A stretch of DNA of 64,000 bases from Duncaniella dubosii (GCF_004803915.1 NZ_CP039396.1:1488001-1552000), one strand, 5' to 3'; positions 35,663-47,447 are shown, numbered from the stretch's first letter. Notes: a model not told the origin generated them from the sequence alone. A program made the numbers and translations.

Positions 35663-36358
35663 ATGAGTAAACTGACAAAAAATCAAAAGATTGCCCAGGA
35701 GAAAGTTGAAGCCGGGAAGGTGTATAGTCTTGCTGAAGCCGTAAACCTCGTTAAGGAAATTACCTTTACAAAGTTCGACGCTTCGCTTGACGTGGATGTT
35801 CGACTTGGCGTTGACCCCCGTAAGGCTAACCAGATGGTGCGTGGCGTTGTGACGCTGCCCCATGGAACCGGCAAGCAGGTACGTGTACTCGTACTCTGTA
35901 ACTCAGATGCTGAAGCTGCTGCTAAGGCTGCCGGTGCAGACTATGTAGGTCTGGACGAATATATCGAAAAAATCAAAGGCGGTTGGACTGACGTTGACGT
36001 CATCATCACCCAGCCCGCTATTATGGGTAAGATCGGTGCCCTCGGCCGTGTTCTCGGTCCCCGTGGCCTCATGCCTAACCCCAAGAGCGGTACTGTGACC
36101 AATGATGTTGCCAAGGCCGTTGAGGAAGTGAAGAAGGGTAAAATCGACTTCAAGGTTGACAAGAACGGTATCGTTCACTCGTCGGTAGGTAAGGTTTCTT
36201 TCGAAGCTCCTGCTGCTGCCGACAACGTTCGTGAGTTCATCAACACCCTCATCAAGCTCAAGCCCGCTGCCGCTAAGGGTACTTATATCAAGAGCATTTA
36301 TCTTTCGAGCACAATGAGTCCGGGTATCAAGATTGACCCCAAGTCAATCGACGAATAA
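35663..36358 (+). CDS. rplA: 50S ribosomal protein L1
   Basis: A 231-residue protein of the L1 stalk that helps release deacylated tRNA; in many bacteria it also represses the L11-L1 mRNA. The conserved central [19 protein letters not shown] is present. Length is standard. It is followed by rplJ after 22 bases. Confidence 0.97.
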   Translation: MSKLTKNQKIAQEKVEAGKVYSLAEAVNLVKEITFTKFDASLDVDVRLGVDPRKANQMVRGVVTLPHGTGKQVRVLVLCNSDAEAAAKAAGADYVGLDEYIEKIKGGWTDVDVIITQPAIMGKIGALGRVLGPRGLMPNPKSGTVTNDVAKAVEEVKKGKIDFKVDKNGIVHSSVGKVSFEAPAAADNVREFINTLIKLKPAAAKGTYIKSIYLSSTMSPGIKIDPKSIDE

Positions 36359-36380
36359 CTTCTAAAGCTGACTGTACAAA

Positions 36381-36911
36381 ATGAAAAAGGAAGATAAAAT
36401 CATTGCTATTGAGAATATAGCTAAGACTCTTCAGGAGTATAGCTGCTTCTATCTCACTGAAACTGCCGGCCTCGATGCCGAAAAGACCACAGCTCTCCGT
36501 CGTGCCTGCAACAAGGCTGACATCAAGCTTATGGTCGTGAAGAACACTCTTCTTCACAAGGCTCTCGAATCGCTTGAAGGTGACTACTCTGAGCTTTACG
36601 GAGCTCTCCACGGTTCGACCTCTCTTATGCTTTCCAACACAGGCAATGCTCCTGCAAAGCTTATCAAGGAAATCAGAAAGTCTGACAAAGACGCCACCCT
36701 CCCCCGACTCAAGGCCGCTTACGTTGAAGAGACTGTCTACATGGGTGAGGATCAGCTCGACACCCTCGTGGCTATCAAGAGCAAGAACGAGCTTATCGCC
36801 GACGTTGTCGCTCTTCTCCAGTCTCCCGCCAAGAACGTTATTTCCGCACTTTCTTCTGGTGGAAACAAACTTCACGGCATCCTCGAAACACTTTCGAAGA
36901 AGGAAGCGTAA
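36381..36911 (+). CDS. rplJ: 50S ribosomal protein L10
   Basis: A 176-residue stalk-base protein that carries L7/L12 dimers on its C-terminal helix. The N-terminal LTETAGLDAEKTTALRRACN and VKNTLLHKALE match the family. The upstream gap is only 22 bases, so there is no room for a separate L10 leader. Confidence 0.96.
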   Translation: MKKEDKIIAIENIAKTLQEYSCFYLTETAGLDAEKTTALRRACNKADIKLMVVKNTLLHKALESLEGDYSELYGALHGSTSLMLSNTGNAPAKLIKEIRKSDKDATLPRLKAAYVEETVYMGEDQLDTLVAIKSKNELIADVVALLQSPAKNVISALSSGGNKLHGILETLSKKEA

Positions 36912-36989
36912 GCCTCAAATCCCACAGCCTCTCTGCTCAATCCCTTAACCAATCATCAAATTTAAAAACAACAATAAAACTATAAAATC

Positions 36990-37364
36990 ATGGCAGATCT
37001 TAATGCTTTTGCAGAACAACTTGTTAACCTCACCGTTAAGGAAGTAAACGAACTTGCTCAGATCCTCAAGGAAACTTACGGCATCGAACCCGCTGCTGCA
37101 GCTGTTGCAGTTGCTGCCGGTCCTGCTGCTGGCGCACCCGCTGAAGAAGAGAAGACCTCTTTCGACGTAGTCCTCAAGTCTGCTGGCGCTTCTAAGCTCG
37201 CTGTCGTTAAGCTCGTTAAGGAACTCACCGGTCTTGGCCTCAAGGAAGCTAAGGAAATGGTTGACGGCGCTCCCAGCGTTATCAAGGAAGGCATTGCTAA
37301 GGCTGATGCAGAAGGCCTCAAGAAGCAGCTCGAAGAAGCTGGTGCTGAGGTTGAGCTCAAATAA
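36990..37364 (+). CDS. rplL: 50S ribosomal protein L7/L12
   Basis: A 124-residue stalk protein: N-terminal dimer domain ([20 protein letters not shown]), an alanine-rich hinge ([16 protein letters not shown]) and the C-terminal factor-binding domain ([20 protein letters not shown]). It is highly biased in codon use. The 301-base gap to rpoB holds a hairpin. Confidence 0.97.
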   Translation: MADLNAFAEQLVNLTVKEVNELAQILKETYGIEPAAAAVAVAAGPAAGAPAEEEKTSFDVVLKSAGASKLAVVKLVKELTGLGLKEAKEMVDGAPSVIKEGIAKADAEGLKKQLEEAGAEVELK

Positions 37365-37665
37365 TATTCCTGCTCTTCAGGTACAATGGGTTAAGATTCT
37401 CCCTTATTGGGAGTTTCTTAACCTATTTGCGTTAAAAATGGACGGGTTGCTATAAAAAATCATAAATATTTATATTTATAAATAAAAAATCAGCATCGGC
37501 CGGTTTCATAAGTCGCTCATTCAAGCCTTTTTGGTTATTCTCTTATTTTTCAAGGGCTGAATATCGAACGATATTGGAGTTAATTAGTGTTAAATTGACT
37601 CTTATTGCGCACTACCATCATCAACACAACGAGTTTCTTTTTTAATGTTTAATCCAAAAGATTAG
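37365..37665 (+). other. rplL-rpoB intergenic region
   Basis: 301 bases with an attenuator-like hairpin at 37389-37423 and then AT-rich sequence. No gene is seen. Confidence 0.55.
37389..37423 (+). terminator. Attenuator-like hairpin between rplL and rpoB
   Basis: GGTTAAGA with TCTTAACC, enclosing CTCCC/GGGAG. There is no T-run after it, so partial termination or mRNA processing is more likely than full termination. This position often separates ribosomal-protein from polymerase expression levels. Confidence 0.65.
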
Positions 37666-40600
37666 ATGTCAGACATAACTTTAGCTAAACCGCGTGTAAA
37701 CTTCGCGTCGGTTAAAAACCCTCTTCCTTATCCCGATTTCCTCGAGGTACAGCTAAAGTCCTTTCAGGACTTCCTCCAGCTCGACACTCCTCCGGAAAAG
37801 AGAAAAAACGAGGGCCTTTTCAAAGTGTTTGCCGAAAACTTCCCCATCGCCGACACTCGCAACAACTTTGTACTTGAGTTCCTTGACTATTACATCGACC
37901 CGCCGCGCTACTCGATTGACGAGTGTCTTGAACGTGGTCTGACCTATAGTGTGCCTCTCAAGGCTAAACTTAAACTTTACTGTACCGACCCTGACCACGA
38001 AGATTTTGCTACCGTGATCCAGGATGTATACCTCGGCCCGATTCCCTACATGACTGATAAGGGTACTTTTGTCATCAACGGAGCCGAGCGTGTTGTCGTG
38101 TCACAGCTTCACCGTTCGCCCGGTGTGTTCTTCGGTCAGAGCACCCACGCCAACGGCACCAAACTCTACAGCGCACGTATCATTCCCTTCCGTGGCAGCT
38201 GGATTGAGTTTGCGACTGACATCAACAACGTGATGTATGCCTACATCGACCGTAAGAAGAAACTCCCCGTAACAACTCTTCTTCGTGCCATCGGTCTCGA
38301 AAGCGATAAGGACATTATCGAAATCTTCGGGCTTGCAGAGGAAATCAAGGTCAACAAGACCAACCTTAAGAAAGCCGTGGGCCGTAAGCTTGCTGCCCGT
38401 GTGCTGAAGACTTGGGTCGAGGACTTCGTTGACGAAGATACCGGCGAAGTTGTTTCCATCGAGCGTAATGACGTGATTCTTGATCGCGAGACTGTGCTTG
38501 AGGAAGACAATATTCAGGAAATTCTTGACTCGGGGGTTCAGACTGTGCTTCTCCACAAGGAAGATGCCAATACCTCCGACTACTCCATCATATTCAACAC
38601 GCTTCAGAAGGATACATCGAACTCCGAGAAAGAGGCTATCCAATACATCTACCGTCAGCTGCGCAACGCCGAGCCGCCGGACGATGCAAGCGCGCGCGAA
38701 GTCATCACCAACCTTTTCTTCTCTGAAAAGCGTTATGACCTCGGCGAAGTGGGCCGTTACCGTATCAATAAGAAACTCGGCCTCACAACATCGATGGACG
38801 TGAAGGTCCTAACCAAGGAGGATATCATCGCCATTATCAAATACCTCATTGAGCTTATCAACTCTAAGACCGATGTCGACGACATCGACCACCTGAGCAA
38901 CCGTCGTGTGCGCACTGTAGGCGAACAGCTCTACAACCAGTTCAACGTCGGCCTCGCCCGTATGTCGCGCACCATCCGTGAGCGCATGAACGTGCGTGAC
39001 AATGAGGTGTTCACTCCTATCGATCTTATCAACGCCAAGACTATTTCGAGCGTTATCAATACATTCTTCGGCACCAACGCCCTATCGCAGTTCATGGATC
39101 AGACCAACCCTCTGGCAGAGATTACCCACAAGCGCCGTATGTCGGCCCTTGGCCCCGGCGGTCTCTCGCGTGAGCGTGCAGGTTTCGAGGTGCGCGACGT
39201 ACACTATACACACTACGGACGTCTTTGTCCGATTGAAACCCCTGAAGGCCCGAACATCGGTCTTATCTCTTCGCTCTGCGTCTATGCCAAGATTAATGAT
39301 CTCGGCTTCATCGAGACTCCCTACCGCGAGGTTAAGGATGGTGTGGTCAACCTCAAGAACGACGAGGTTGTCTATCTCACTGCGGAAATTGAGGAAGGCA
39401 AGATCATCGCTCAGGGCAATGCTCCTGTAAAGGACGACGGCGAGTTTATCAACGACCGTGTGAAAGCACGTCTTGATGCCGACTTCCCTATCGTCGCGCC
39501 CGATCAGGTAGAACTCATGGACGTATCGCCGACACAGATCGCATCTATCGCGGCATCGCTCATCCCCTTCCTTGAACACGACGACGCTAACCGTGCGCTC
39601 ATGGGATCTAACATGATGCGTCAGGCTGTGCCTCTGCTGCGCAGCGAATCGCCGATTGTCGGAACAGGTATCGAAGGCCAGCTTATACAAGACAGCCGTA
39701 CCCAGATCATGGCTGAGCGCGAAGGTACAATCGAATTTGTCGACGCTACCGTCATCCGCATCCGCTATGACCGCACCGAGGACGAAGAGTTTGTTTCGTT
39801 CGAGGACAGCGTAAAGGAATACCGTCTGCCAAAGTTCCGCAAGACCAACCAGAGCACCACTATCGACCTCCGTCCTATCTGTCAGAAAGGTCAGCGGGTA
39901 AAGCGTGGCGACATCCTTACCGAAGGTTACTCGACCGAAAAGGGCGAGCTCGCACTCGGCCGTAACCTTAAGGTTGCCTTCATGCCTTGGAAGGGCTACA
40001 ACTATGAGGACGCTATCGTGCTCAACGAGCGTGTTGTCCGCGAAGACATCCTCACATCCGTTCATGTCGATGAGTACACTCTCGAAGTCCGCGAAACCAA
40101 GCGCGGCATGGAGGAACTCACATCAGATATCCCCAACGTGTCTGAGGACGCAACCAAGGACCTCGACGAGCGTGGTATCATCCGCGTGGGTGCCCACATC
40201 GTCCCCGGCGACATCATGATCGGTAAGATCACTCCTAAGGGCGAAAGCGACCCTACACCTGAAGAAAAGCTTCTCCGTGCGATCTTCGGCGACAAGGCCG
40301 GCGATGTCAAGGATGCTTCTCTCAAGGCTTCTCCCTCGCTCAAAGGCGTTGTCATCGGTACACATCTCTTCCAAAAGGCTGAAAAGAAAAAGACCAAGAA
40401 GAGCGCAAGCGCAGTGCTTCCGAAGCTCGACGAGGAATATGAGGATCGTCTCAACGCACTCAAGGATCTTCTTATCCGCAAGCTCATGACTCTTACCGAC
40501 GGCAAGACCTCACAGGGCGTGAAGGATTTCCTTGGCACAGACATCATCCCGAAAGGCTCGCGATTCTCAGCCGCCACTCTCCGTGAGATTGACTTCGATA

Positions 40601-41481
40601 CGATCAACCTCTCGAAGTGGACGTCTGACAACCGCATCAACGATATGATCCGCGCAACAATCGTCAACTATCTGCGCAAATCAAAGGAAATCGATGCCGA
40701 GCTCCGTCGCAAGAAATTCGACATCTCTATCGGCGACGAACTTCCTTCAGGCATCATGAAGCTTGCCAAAGTCTACGTGGCCAAGAAGCGTAAGATTTCT
40801 GTAGGTGACAAGATGGCGGGTCGTCACGGTAACAAGGGTATCGTGTCGCGTATCGTCCGTCAGGAAGACATGCCATTCCTTGCCGACGGTACTCCTGTCG
40901 ACATCGTCCTCAACCCGCTTGGTGTGCCTTCACGTATGAACCTCGGTCAGATTTTCGAAACCGTGCTCGGATGGGCAGGCCGTGAACTGGGCGAGAAGTT
41001 CGCGACCCCGATTTTCGACGGTGCAACGCTTGAAGACCTCAACGAGTGGACCGACAAGGCCGGAATCCCCCGCTACGGTAAGACCTATCTTTATGACGGA
41101 GGCACAGGCGAGCGTTTCGACCAGCCCGCTACCGTGGGTGTCATCTACATGCTTAAGCTCGGTCACATGGTTGAAGACAAGATGCACGCCCGCTCGATCG
41201 GCCCGTACTCACTCATCACTCAGCAGCCGCTTGGCGGTAAGGCGCAGTTCGGTGGACAGCGTTTCGGAGAGATGGAAGTCTGGGCGCTCGAAGCATTCGG
41301 CGCCGCCCACATCCTTCAGGAAATCATTACAGTCAAGTCCGACGATGTTACCGGTCGAAGCAAGACTTACGAAGCTATTGTCAAGGGCGACGCAATGCCG
41401 CCTGCCGGCATCCCCGAATCGCTCAATGTGCTTCTCCACGAGCTCCGTGGCCTCGGTCTGAGCATCAACCTTGAGCAGTAA
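37666..41481 (+). CDS. rpoB: RNA polymerase beta subunit
   Basis: A 1,271-residue subunit with a full set of conserved regions: the rifampicin-region segment [20 protein letters not shown], the [20 protein letters not shown] stretch, [19 protein letters not shown] near the active site and the C-terminal [20 protein letters not shown]. In the rifampicin pocket the usual D, H and S residues are present ([18 protein letters not shown]), so it reads as wild type. It is 97 bases before rpoC. Confidence 0.98.
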   Translation: MSDITLAKPRVNFASVKNPLPYPDFLEVQLKSFQDFLQLDTPPEKRKNEGLFKVFAENFPIADTRNNFVLEFLDYYIDPPRYSIDECLERGLTYSVPLKAKLKLYCTDPDHEDFATVIQDVYLGPIPYMTDKGTFVINGAERVVVSQLHRSPGVFFGQSTHANGTKLYSARIIPFRGSWIEFATDINNVMYAYIDRKKKLPVTTLLRAIGLESDKDIIEIFGLAEEIKVNKTNLKKAVGRKLAARVLKTWVEDFVDEDTGEVVSIERNDVILDRETVLEEDNIQEILDSGVQTVLLHKEDANTSDYSIIFNTLQKDTSNSEKEAIQYIYRQLRNAEPPDDASAREVITNLFFSEKRYDLGEVGRYRINKKLGLTTSMDVKVLTKEDIIAIIKYLIELINSKTDVDDIDHLSNRRVRTVGEQLYNQFNVGLARMSRTIRERMNVRDNEVFTPIDLINAKTISSVINTFFGTNALSQFMDQTNPLAEITHKRRMSALGPGGLSRERAGFEVRDVHYTHYGRLCPIETPEGPNIGLISSLCVYAKINDLGFIETPYREVKDGVVNLKNDEVVYLTAEIEEGKIIAQGNAPVKDDGEFINDRVKARLDADFPIVAPDQVELMDVSPTQIASIAASLIPFLEHDDANRALMGSNMMRQAVPLLRSESPIVGTGIEGQLIQDSRTQIMAEREGTIEFVDATVIRIRYDRTEDEEFVSFEDSVKEYRLPKFRKTNQSTTIDLRPICQKGQRVKRGDILTEGYSTEKGELALGRNLKVAFMPWKGYNYEDAIVLNERVVREDILTSVHVDEYTLEVRETKRGMEELTSDIPNVSEDATKDLDERGIIRVGAHIVPGDIMIGKITPKGESDPTPEEKLLRAIFGDKAGDVKDASLKASPSLKGVVIGTHLFQKAEKKKTKKSASAVLPKLDEEYEDRLNALKDLLIRKLMTLTDGKTSQGVKDFLGTDIIPKGSRFSAATLREIDFDTINLSKWTSDNRINDMIRATIVNYLRKSKEIDAELRRKKFDISIGDELPSGIMKLAKVYVAKKRKISVGDKMAGRHGNKGIVSRIVRQEDMPFLADGTPVDIVLNPLGVPSRMNLGQIFETVLGWAGRELGEKFATPIFDGATLEDLNEWTDKAGIPRYGKTYLYDGGTGERFDQPATVGVIYMLKLGHMVEDKMHARSIGPYSLITQQPLGGKAQFGGQRFGEMEVWALEAFGAAHILQEIITVKSDDVTGRSKTYEAIVKGDAMPPAGIPESLNVLLHELRGLGLSINLEQ

Positions 41482-41578
41482 TACAACTCTCCTTATTGAC
41501 GGCATGCCGGAGGCCATTTCCGGCCCACCGGTATGCCATCGAAAAAATTACTTAACATCGCTTTTGAATATCTAAAAT

Positions 41579-44500
41579 ATGGCTTTTAGAAAAGACAATA
41601 AACAAAAAACCGGTTTCTCGAAAATCTCGATCGGCATCGCTTCGCCCGAAGAGATTCTTGAGAAGTCAAGCGGCGAGGTGTTAAAACCCGAAACCATCAA
41701 CTACCGCACCTACAAGCCTGAGCGCGACGGCCTTTTCTGCGAGCGCATTTTCGGTCCTGTAAAGGACTTCGAATGCCATTGCGGCAAGTACAAGCGCATA
41801 CGTTACAAAGGCATTGTCTGTGACCGTTGTGGTGTGGAAGTGACTGAAAAGAAAGTACGTCGTGAGCGCATGGGCCACATCAAGCTCGTTGTGCCCGTCG
41901 CACATATCTGGTACTTCCGCTCGCTGCCTAACAAGATCGGTTATCTTCTCGGTCTTCCCTCAAAGAAGCTTGATGCCGTCATCTACTATGAGCGCTATGT
42001 AGTCATCAATCCCGGTGCTGCTGCCGACGGTGAGAACCCCGTACAGCGTCTCGACCTTCTCACCGAGGAGGAGTATTTCGACATCATGGACCGTCTTCCC
42101 CGCGAAAACCAGCTTCTTGACGACACTGACCCCAACAAGTTCGTTGCCAAGATGGGTGCGGAGGCTATCTATGATCTCCTTAAGGACATCAATCTCGATG
42201 ACCTCTCCTATGCTCTCCGCGATCAGGCGAATGCCGAAGGTTCGCAGCAGCGCAAGACCGAGGCTCTCAAGCGTCTTCAGGTTGTCGAGTCGTTCCGTGC
42301 ATCTCGCGAGCGCAACCGTCCTGAATGGATGATTCTTCAGGCCGTGCCTGTTATTCCCCCCGAACTCCGTCCCTCGTGCCGCTTGATGGCGGTCGTTTCG
42401 CCACTTCCGACCTCAACGACCTCTATCGTCGTGTGATCATCCGCAACAACCGTCTCAAACGTCTCATCGAAATCAAAGCTCCCGATGTGATTCTCCGCAA
42501 CGAGAAGCGCATGCTTCAGGAAGCTGTCGATTCGCTCCTTGACAACTCCCGCAAGTCGTCGGCTGTCAAGACCGAGGCAAACCGCCCCCTCAAATCGCTC
42601 TCTGACTCGCTCAAGGGTAAGCAGGGCCGTTTCCGTCAGAACCTTCTCGGTAAGCGTGTCGACTATTCGGCTCGTTCGGTTATCGTCGTAGGTCCGGAAC
42701 TTAAGATGCACGAATGCGGTATCCCCAAAAATATGGCTGCCGAGCTCTACAAGCCCTTCGTAATCCGCAAGCTCATTGAGCGTGGCATTGTAAAGACTGT
42801 CAAGTCGGCCAAGAAGATCGTCGACCGCAAAGAGCCTGTCGTTTGGGATATCCTCGAATATGTGATGAAGGGCCACCCCGTGCTCCTCAACCGAGCCCCG
42901 ACTCTTCACCGTCTCGGTATTCAGGCATTCCAGCCCAAGATGATCGAAGGTAAGGCTATCCAGCTCCATCCGCTCGCATGTACGGCATTCAACGCCGACT
43001 TCGACGGTGACCAGATGGCGGTTCACCTTCCTCTTGGCAACGAAGCTGTCCTCGAAGCACAGCTTCTCATGCTCGGTTCTCACAACATCCTCAACCCTGC
43101 CAACGGTGCGCCTATCACCGTGCCTTCTCAGGACATGGTGCTTGGTCTTTACTATATCACCAAGCTCCGCAAGGGCGACAAGGGCGAAGGTCTGAAGTTC
43201 TACGGCCCTGAAGAAGCGGAAATCGCCTACAACGAAGGCCGTGTGACTCTCCACGCTCCCGTTTCGATTGTGGTTGACGATATCGACGAATTCGGCAATC
43301 CCATCAAGCACCTCGTAGAGAACACCTCTGTCGGACGTGTGCTTGTCAACCAGTACGTTCCCAAAGAGATTGGCTATGTCAATGAGATCCTTTCAAAGAA
43401 ATCACTGCGTACAATCATCTCGCGCGTAATCAAATATTGCGGTATTCCCCGCTCGGCACAGTTCCTCGACGACATCAAGAACCTCGGTTACTACATGGCG
43501 TTCAAGGGCGGTCTGTCGTTCAACCTCGGCGACGTGCTTATTCCTGCCGAAAAGGAACAGTATGTCAAGGAAGGCTACGAGCAGGTGCAGGAAGTCCTCA
43601 ACAACTACTCGATGGGCTTCATCACCAACAACGAACGCTACAATCAGATCATCGATATCTGGACACACGTCAACTCGCGTCTCGCCGACACTCTCATGAA
43701 GCAGATTTCGGCCGACAAGCAGGGCTTCAACCCTGTCTACATGATGCTTGACTCCGGTGCCCGTGGTTCTAAGGACCAGATTCGTCAGCTTTCAGGTATG
43801 CGTGGTCTTATGGCCAAGCCGCAGAAGAGCGGTGCCGAAGGTGGTCAGATTATCGAGAACCCGATTCTTGCGAACTTCAAGGAAGGTCTTTCGGTGCTCG
43901 AATACTTCATCTCTACCCACGGTGCCCGTAAGGGTCTTGCGGATACTGCGCTTAAGACTGCCGACGCCGGTTATCTTACCCGCCGTCTTGTCGACGTGGC
44001 CCACGACGTTATCATCAACGAAGAGGACTGCGGTACACTCCGCGGACTTGTCTGCACCGAAATCAAGAACAACGACGAGGTTGTCGCATCGCTCGGCGAG
44101 CGTATCCTCGGCCGTGTGTCTGTCCACGACATCATCGATCCCACCAACGGCGAGCTTATCGTCGCTGCCGGTGAGGAAATCAACGACGTTGCCGCCGACC
44201 GCATCAACGAGTCGCCGATTGAATCTGTTGAAATCCGCTCGGTGCTCACCTGCGAGTCCAAGAAGGGTGTCTGCGCCAAGTGTTACGGCCGCAACCTCGC
44301 CACACACCGCATGGTGCAGATGGGAGAGGCTGTCGGTGTGATTGCCGCCCAGTCTATCGGTGAGCCGGGTACTCAGCTTACGCTCCGTACATTCCACGTC
44401 GGTGGTGTGGCTTCGAACATTGCCGCCGTCAACTCGCTCACTTCGCGCTACGACGGTATCCTTGAAATCGACGAGCTCCGTACCGTACAGACCGACGAGG

Positions 44501-45900
44501 CTGATGCCAAGGGACGCAACGTCGACGTGGTGATCGGCCGACTCGCTGAAATGCGTATCGTCGATCCCAACACCAAGATGATGCTGACCAACGCCAACAT
44601 CCCCTACGGTGCTAAACTTTTCTTCGATAACGGTGCTACCATCAAGAAGGGCGACGTAATCTGCGAATGGGACCCCTTCAACGCCGTTATCGTCAGCGAA
44701 GTCGGCGGTAAGGTCGAATATGTCAACTTCCAGGAAAACGTCACCTACCGCGTCGATTCCGACGAACAGACCGGTCTCCGCGAAAAGATCATCATCGAAT
44801 CCAAGGAGCGTGGCAAAGTTCCCGAAGCCAATATCGTCGATGCTACAGGCGAGGTTGTCAAGACTTATGCGCTTCCTGTGGGCGCTCACCTCATGGTCGA
44901 CGACGGCGACACTGTCAAGGCCGGTGAGATTTTCGTCAAGATTCCTCGTGCCGCCGGTTCTGCCGGTGACATCACCGGTGGTCTTCCCCGTGTGACCGAG
45001 CTTTTCGAAGCCCGTAACCCCTCTAACCCCGCCATCGTTTCTGAAATCGACGGTGAGGTCAAGTTCGGAAAGGTCAAGCGCGGCAACCGCGAGATTTCCG
45101 TCACCTCCAAGCTCGGAGAGACCAAGAAATATCTTGTGCCCCTGTCGAAGCAGATTCTTGTTCAGGAAAACGACTATGTGCGTGCCGGCACACCCCTTTC
45201 AGACGGTGCTATCACTCCGGCCGACATCCTCAACATCATGGGCCCGACAGCCGTTCAGGAATACATCGTCAACGAGGTTCAGGACGTGTACCGCATGCAG
45301 GGTGTGAAGATCAACGACAAGCACTTTGAAGTTATCGTGCGCCAGATGATGCGTAAGGTCAACATCCTTGATCCGGGTGACACCGGCTTCCTTGAGCAGC
45401 AGGTGGTCGACAAACGAGACTTCATGGACGAGAACGACCGCATCTGGGGCAAGAAGGTTGTCACCGACGCAGGCGACAGCGAGAACGTCAAGCCCGGTCA
45501 GATCATCACTGCCCGCAAGCTCCGCGACGAAAACTCATCGCTCAAGCGCCGTGACCTCCGTCCGATTGTGGTTCGTGATGCTCAGCCTGCCACTTCCGAG
45601 CAGATTCTTCAGGGTATCACCCGTGCCGCCCTCCAGACTTCGTCGTTCATGTCGGCTGCGTCCTTCCAGGAAACAACCAAGGTGCTCAACGAAGCTGCAA
45701 TCAACGGCAAGGTCGACTACCTTCAGGGCATGAAGGAAAATGTCATCTGCGGTCACCTCATCCCCGCCGGTACAGGTCTCCGCTCCTACGAGCGCATCGT
45801 GGTCGGCGGAAAGGATGACATCGAAGATGCCTTCGACCTCCCTGTCATTCCCCGTCATGAAGCTCCTGAGGTCATCGACGTGGCCCATACCGAACTCTGA
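41579..45900 (+). CDS. rpoC: RNA polymerase beta' subunit (frameshifted in this sequence)
   Basis: The largest polymerase subunit, about 1,440 residues when rejoined. The N-terminal zinc cluster is [20 protein letters not shown], and the catalytic [15 protein letters not shown] is intact. The frame breaks at 42371-42373: after VIPPELRP the first part runs into a false tail. Adding one C to the run restores [20 protein letters not shown], which the second frame continues. The second zinc site ([17 protein letters not shown]) and the C-terminal end are normal. An essential gene, so the break is probably an error in the sequence. Confidence 0.97.
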
Positions 45901-45959
45901 TAAATCCGTCAGACAGCGTCTGAACTCTCAGACAAACTTCTGACACCCCAATAAACATC

Positions 45960-45994
45960 CAGCGCCGACCCATCCGGGCCGGCGCTGCTGTTTT
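45960..45994 (+). terminator. rpoC terminator
   Basis: CAGCGCCGACC (45960-45970) pairs with the GGCCGGCGCTG arm (to 45987), followed by ctgTTTTAT. Confidence 0.8.
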
Positions 45995-46031
45995 ATATCC
46001 ACCACCGATTTCACCATACAGCCAAAAACTT

Positions 46032-46083
46032 GACTGTACTCGATATTTTCTATAAAAATGCCGTGATTTTCGACTGTACTCGA
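46032..46083. repeat. Direct repeat GACTGTACTCGA, 40-base period
   Basis: Two exact copies at 46032-46043 and 46072-46083, just upstream of the long palindrome. They could be operator half-sites or the edge of a small inserted element. Confidence 0.6.
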
Positions 46084-46092
46084 AAAAACTAT

Positions 46093-46149
46093 ACTTTCCA
46101 GTCTACAATGATTCGGTAAAAATTACCGAATCATTGTAGACTGGAAAGT
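46093..46149. repeat. 27-bp perfect inverted repeat with 3-base loop
   Basis: Arms 46093-46119 and 46123-46149 are exact reverse complements around AAA (core CGGTAA/TTACCG). It is much longer than a normal terminator stem and is not followed by a T-run. Confidence 0.85.
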
Positions 46150-46177
46150 GCTAATTAATATTTGAAGAAACTTTCTT

Positions 46178-46208
46178 CGCAGGTGTTTCATGAAATGAGA
46201 CACCTGCG
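46178..46208. promoter_or_regulatory. Candidate operator palindrome overlapping the regulator promoter
   Basis: CGCAGGTGTTTCAT (46178-46191) and its complement (46195-46208, one wobble) lie immediately before the -7 box at 46212 and cover the expected -33 position. This suits an autoregulatory site for the WYL protein; the link is inference. Confidence 0.5.
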
Positions 46209-46211
46209 TTG

Positions 46212-46219
46212 TAATTTTG
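46212..46219 (+). promoter_or_regulatory. -7 promoter box (TAATTTTG) for the WYL regulator
   Basis: TAATTTTG; predicted start near 46225 and a leader of about 26 bases to the ATG at 46251. Confidence 0.65.
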
Positions 46220-46250
46220 CGGGTGTAAACAAAAAAACGGATTGGAAATC

Positions 46251-47141
46251 ATGTCGACTTTACCCATCATACAACGATATATTTGGCTTGTGAATACGAT
46301 TGCGTGCTTTGACGGGCGGCTGACTTTCGGGGAAATCAGCCGCAAATGGGCCGAGTCGCCCATGAATGACAGGTCGCCGCTGTCGCGCTCCACGTTTTAC
46401 CGCTACCGCGAGGGGATAAGGGAGTTGTTCGGTATAGCGTTGGAGTGTGACGCGGCACGCGGCAATGTCTATTATATCGCGCAGGACGATTGCGACGGAC
46501 GCTTGCAGACGTGGCTGCTCGACACTCTGGGGATTGCCAACGTGGTTAGCGAGAGCCGGGCGCTGTCGGGGCGCATCCTGCCCGAACATTCCCCCTCGGG
46601 CGGTGCGAATCTTGTCACGGCTGTTGAGGCCATGCAGTCCGGACAAGTGTTGCAGATGAGTTATGCCGGTTTCAATCCCCACAATATTCCTTCGACCTTC
46701 GGCATACGTCCGTATGCCGTGAAGCAGAGTATGAACCGATGGTATCTCATCGGTGAGGGTGAGGACGGGCATATCCGTCCATACGCCTTCGACCGCATCA
46801 GAGAGCTCACGCCGACGCAGGATACGTTTGAGTTTCCATCCGGATTTGATGTCGACGGGCTGTTTGTCCACTCGGTCGGTGTTATGACTGATGAGAAGCC
46901 TGAACGAGTGGTCATAAAGGTACATGACGGGCAGGCCAATTATGTCCGCTCGCTTCCGTTACATCATTCACAGGAGGAAGTCGAGGTCGAAACCTATACG
47001 TTTGAGCTCTATGTCCGTCCGACAGTCGATTTTATCATGAAACTGCGCTCCTACGGCCCGGCCATCGAGGTTGTCTCCCCATTATGGCTCCGCAGACAGC
47101 TCGCCTCGGAAGCTGCCCTGACCCGGGAGCGCAACAGCTGA
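46251..47141 (+). CDS. WYL-domain transcriptional regulator
   Basis: A 296-residue cytoplasmic protein. Residues 1-75 form a helix-turn-helix region (FDGRLTFGEISRKWAES... SRSTFYRYREGIRELF) and the middle carries a WYL domain with the core motif RWYLIGEGEDG and the upstream SYAGFNPHNIPST. WYL domains sense ligands, often nucleic acids or nucleotides, and such regulators control phage defence or stress genes in several bacteria. The TTG at 46242 is in frame, but the ATG at 46251 is preferred. It stands alone behind two palindromes and before the antiporter gene. Target genes are unknown; autoregulation is likely from the operator layout. Confidence 0.87.
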   Translation: MSTLPIIQRYIWLVNTIACFDGRLTFGEISRKWAESPMNDRSPLSRSTFYRYREGIRELFGIALECDAARGNVYYIAQDDCDGRLQTWLLDTLGIANVVSESRALSGRILPEHSPSGGANLVTAVEAMQSGQVLQMSYAGFNPHNIPSTFGIRPYAVKQSMNRWYLIGEGEDGHIRPYAFDRIRELTPTQDTFEFPSGFDVDGLFVHSVGVMTDEKPERVVIKVHDGQANYVRSLPLHHSQEEVEVETYTFELYVRPTVDFIMKLRSYGPAIEVVSPLWLRRQLASEAALTRERNS

Positions 47142-47144
47142 AAT

Positions 47145-47335
47145 CGGAGGTACAAAAATTCAGAAATAACAAAAATAACAGATTATTATTCCGAATTACA
47201 GAAATATCGGATTATTATCAAGAAAGATTTCAAATGAAGATACCCGAATGAATATAATTAAAGTTTGTTATTTCTGTCATTTCTGAATTTCTGTACCTCC
47301 CAAAAGTCTGTCATTTCTTAATTTCTGTATCTCCC
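47145..47335. repeat. Imperfect inverted repeat rich in CAGAAATAACA/TGTTATTTCTG
   Basis: A left copy at about 47145-47181 (GGAGGTACA, TTCAGAAATAACA) is mirrored at about 47264-47300 (TGTTATTTCTG, TTTCTGTACCTCC). A third, partial copy lies at 47306-47335. Between them, GATTATTAT occurs twice. The element resembles an intergenic mobile or structural repeat; whether copies exist elsewhere in the genome cannot be seen here. Confidence 0.6.
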
Positions 47336-47439
47336 CGAAGAATATTATTTCCGGATTTGCCGGTTTCAAAAAGTGGCTGCTTCAGGCAGCGCAACGCTCT
47401 TTTCATGGCGGGGTATTTCGATAATTGCGGGGTTTTAGC

Positions 47440-47447
47440 TAATTTTG
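47440..47447 (+). promoter_or_regulatory. -7 promoter box (TAATTTTG) for the antiporter
   Basis: TAATTTTG only 7 bases before the ATG at 47455. The predicted start near 47453 implies a leaderless mRNA. Confidence 0.6.

Larger units (their letters stand above)
45901..46250 (+). other. rpoC-WYL regulator intergenic region
   Basis: 350 bases with the rpoC terminator, a 12-base direct repeat, a 27-bp-arm palindrome, a 14-bp-arm palindrome and the regulator promoter, each listed separately. No gene is seen. Confidence 0.6.

Noticed and set aside
36359..36380. L10-type ribosomal protein leader before rplJ
   Set aside because: The gap is only 22 bases.
39082..45888. Long open frames on the minus strand across rpoB and rpoC (for example 39082-40065, 42337-43311, 43792-44889)
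   Set aside because: They are antisense shadows produced by strong codon bias in highly conserved genes and have no promoter or recognisable domain.
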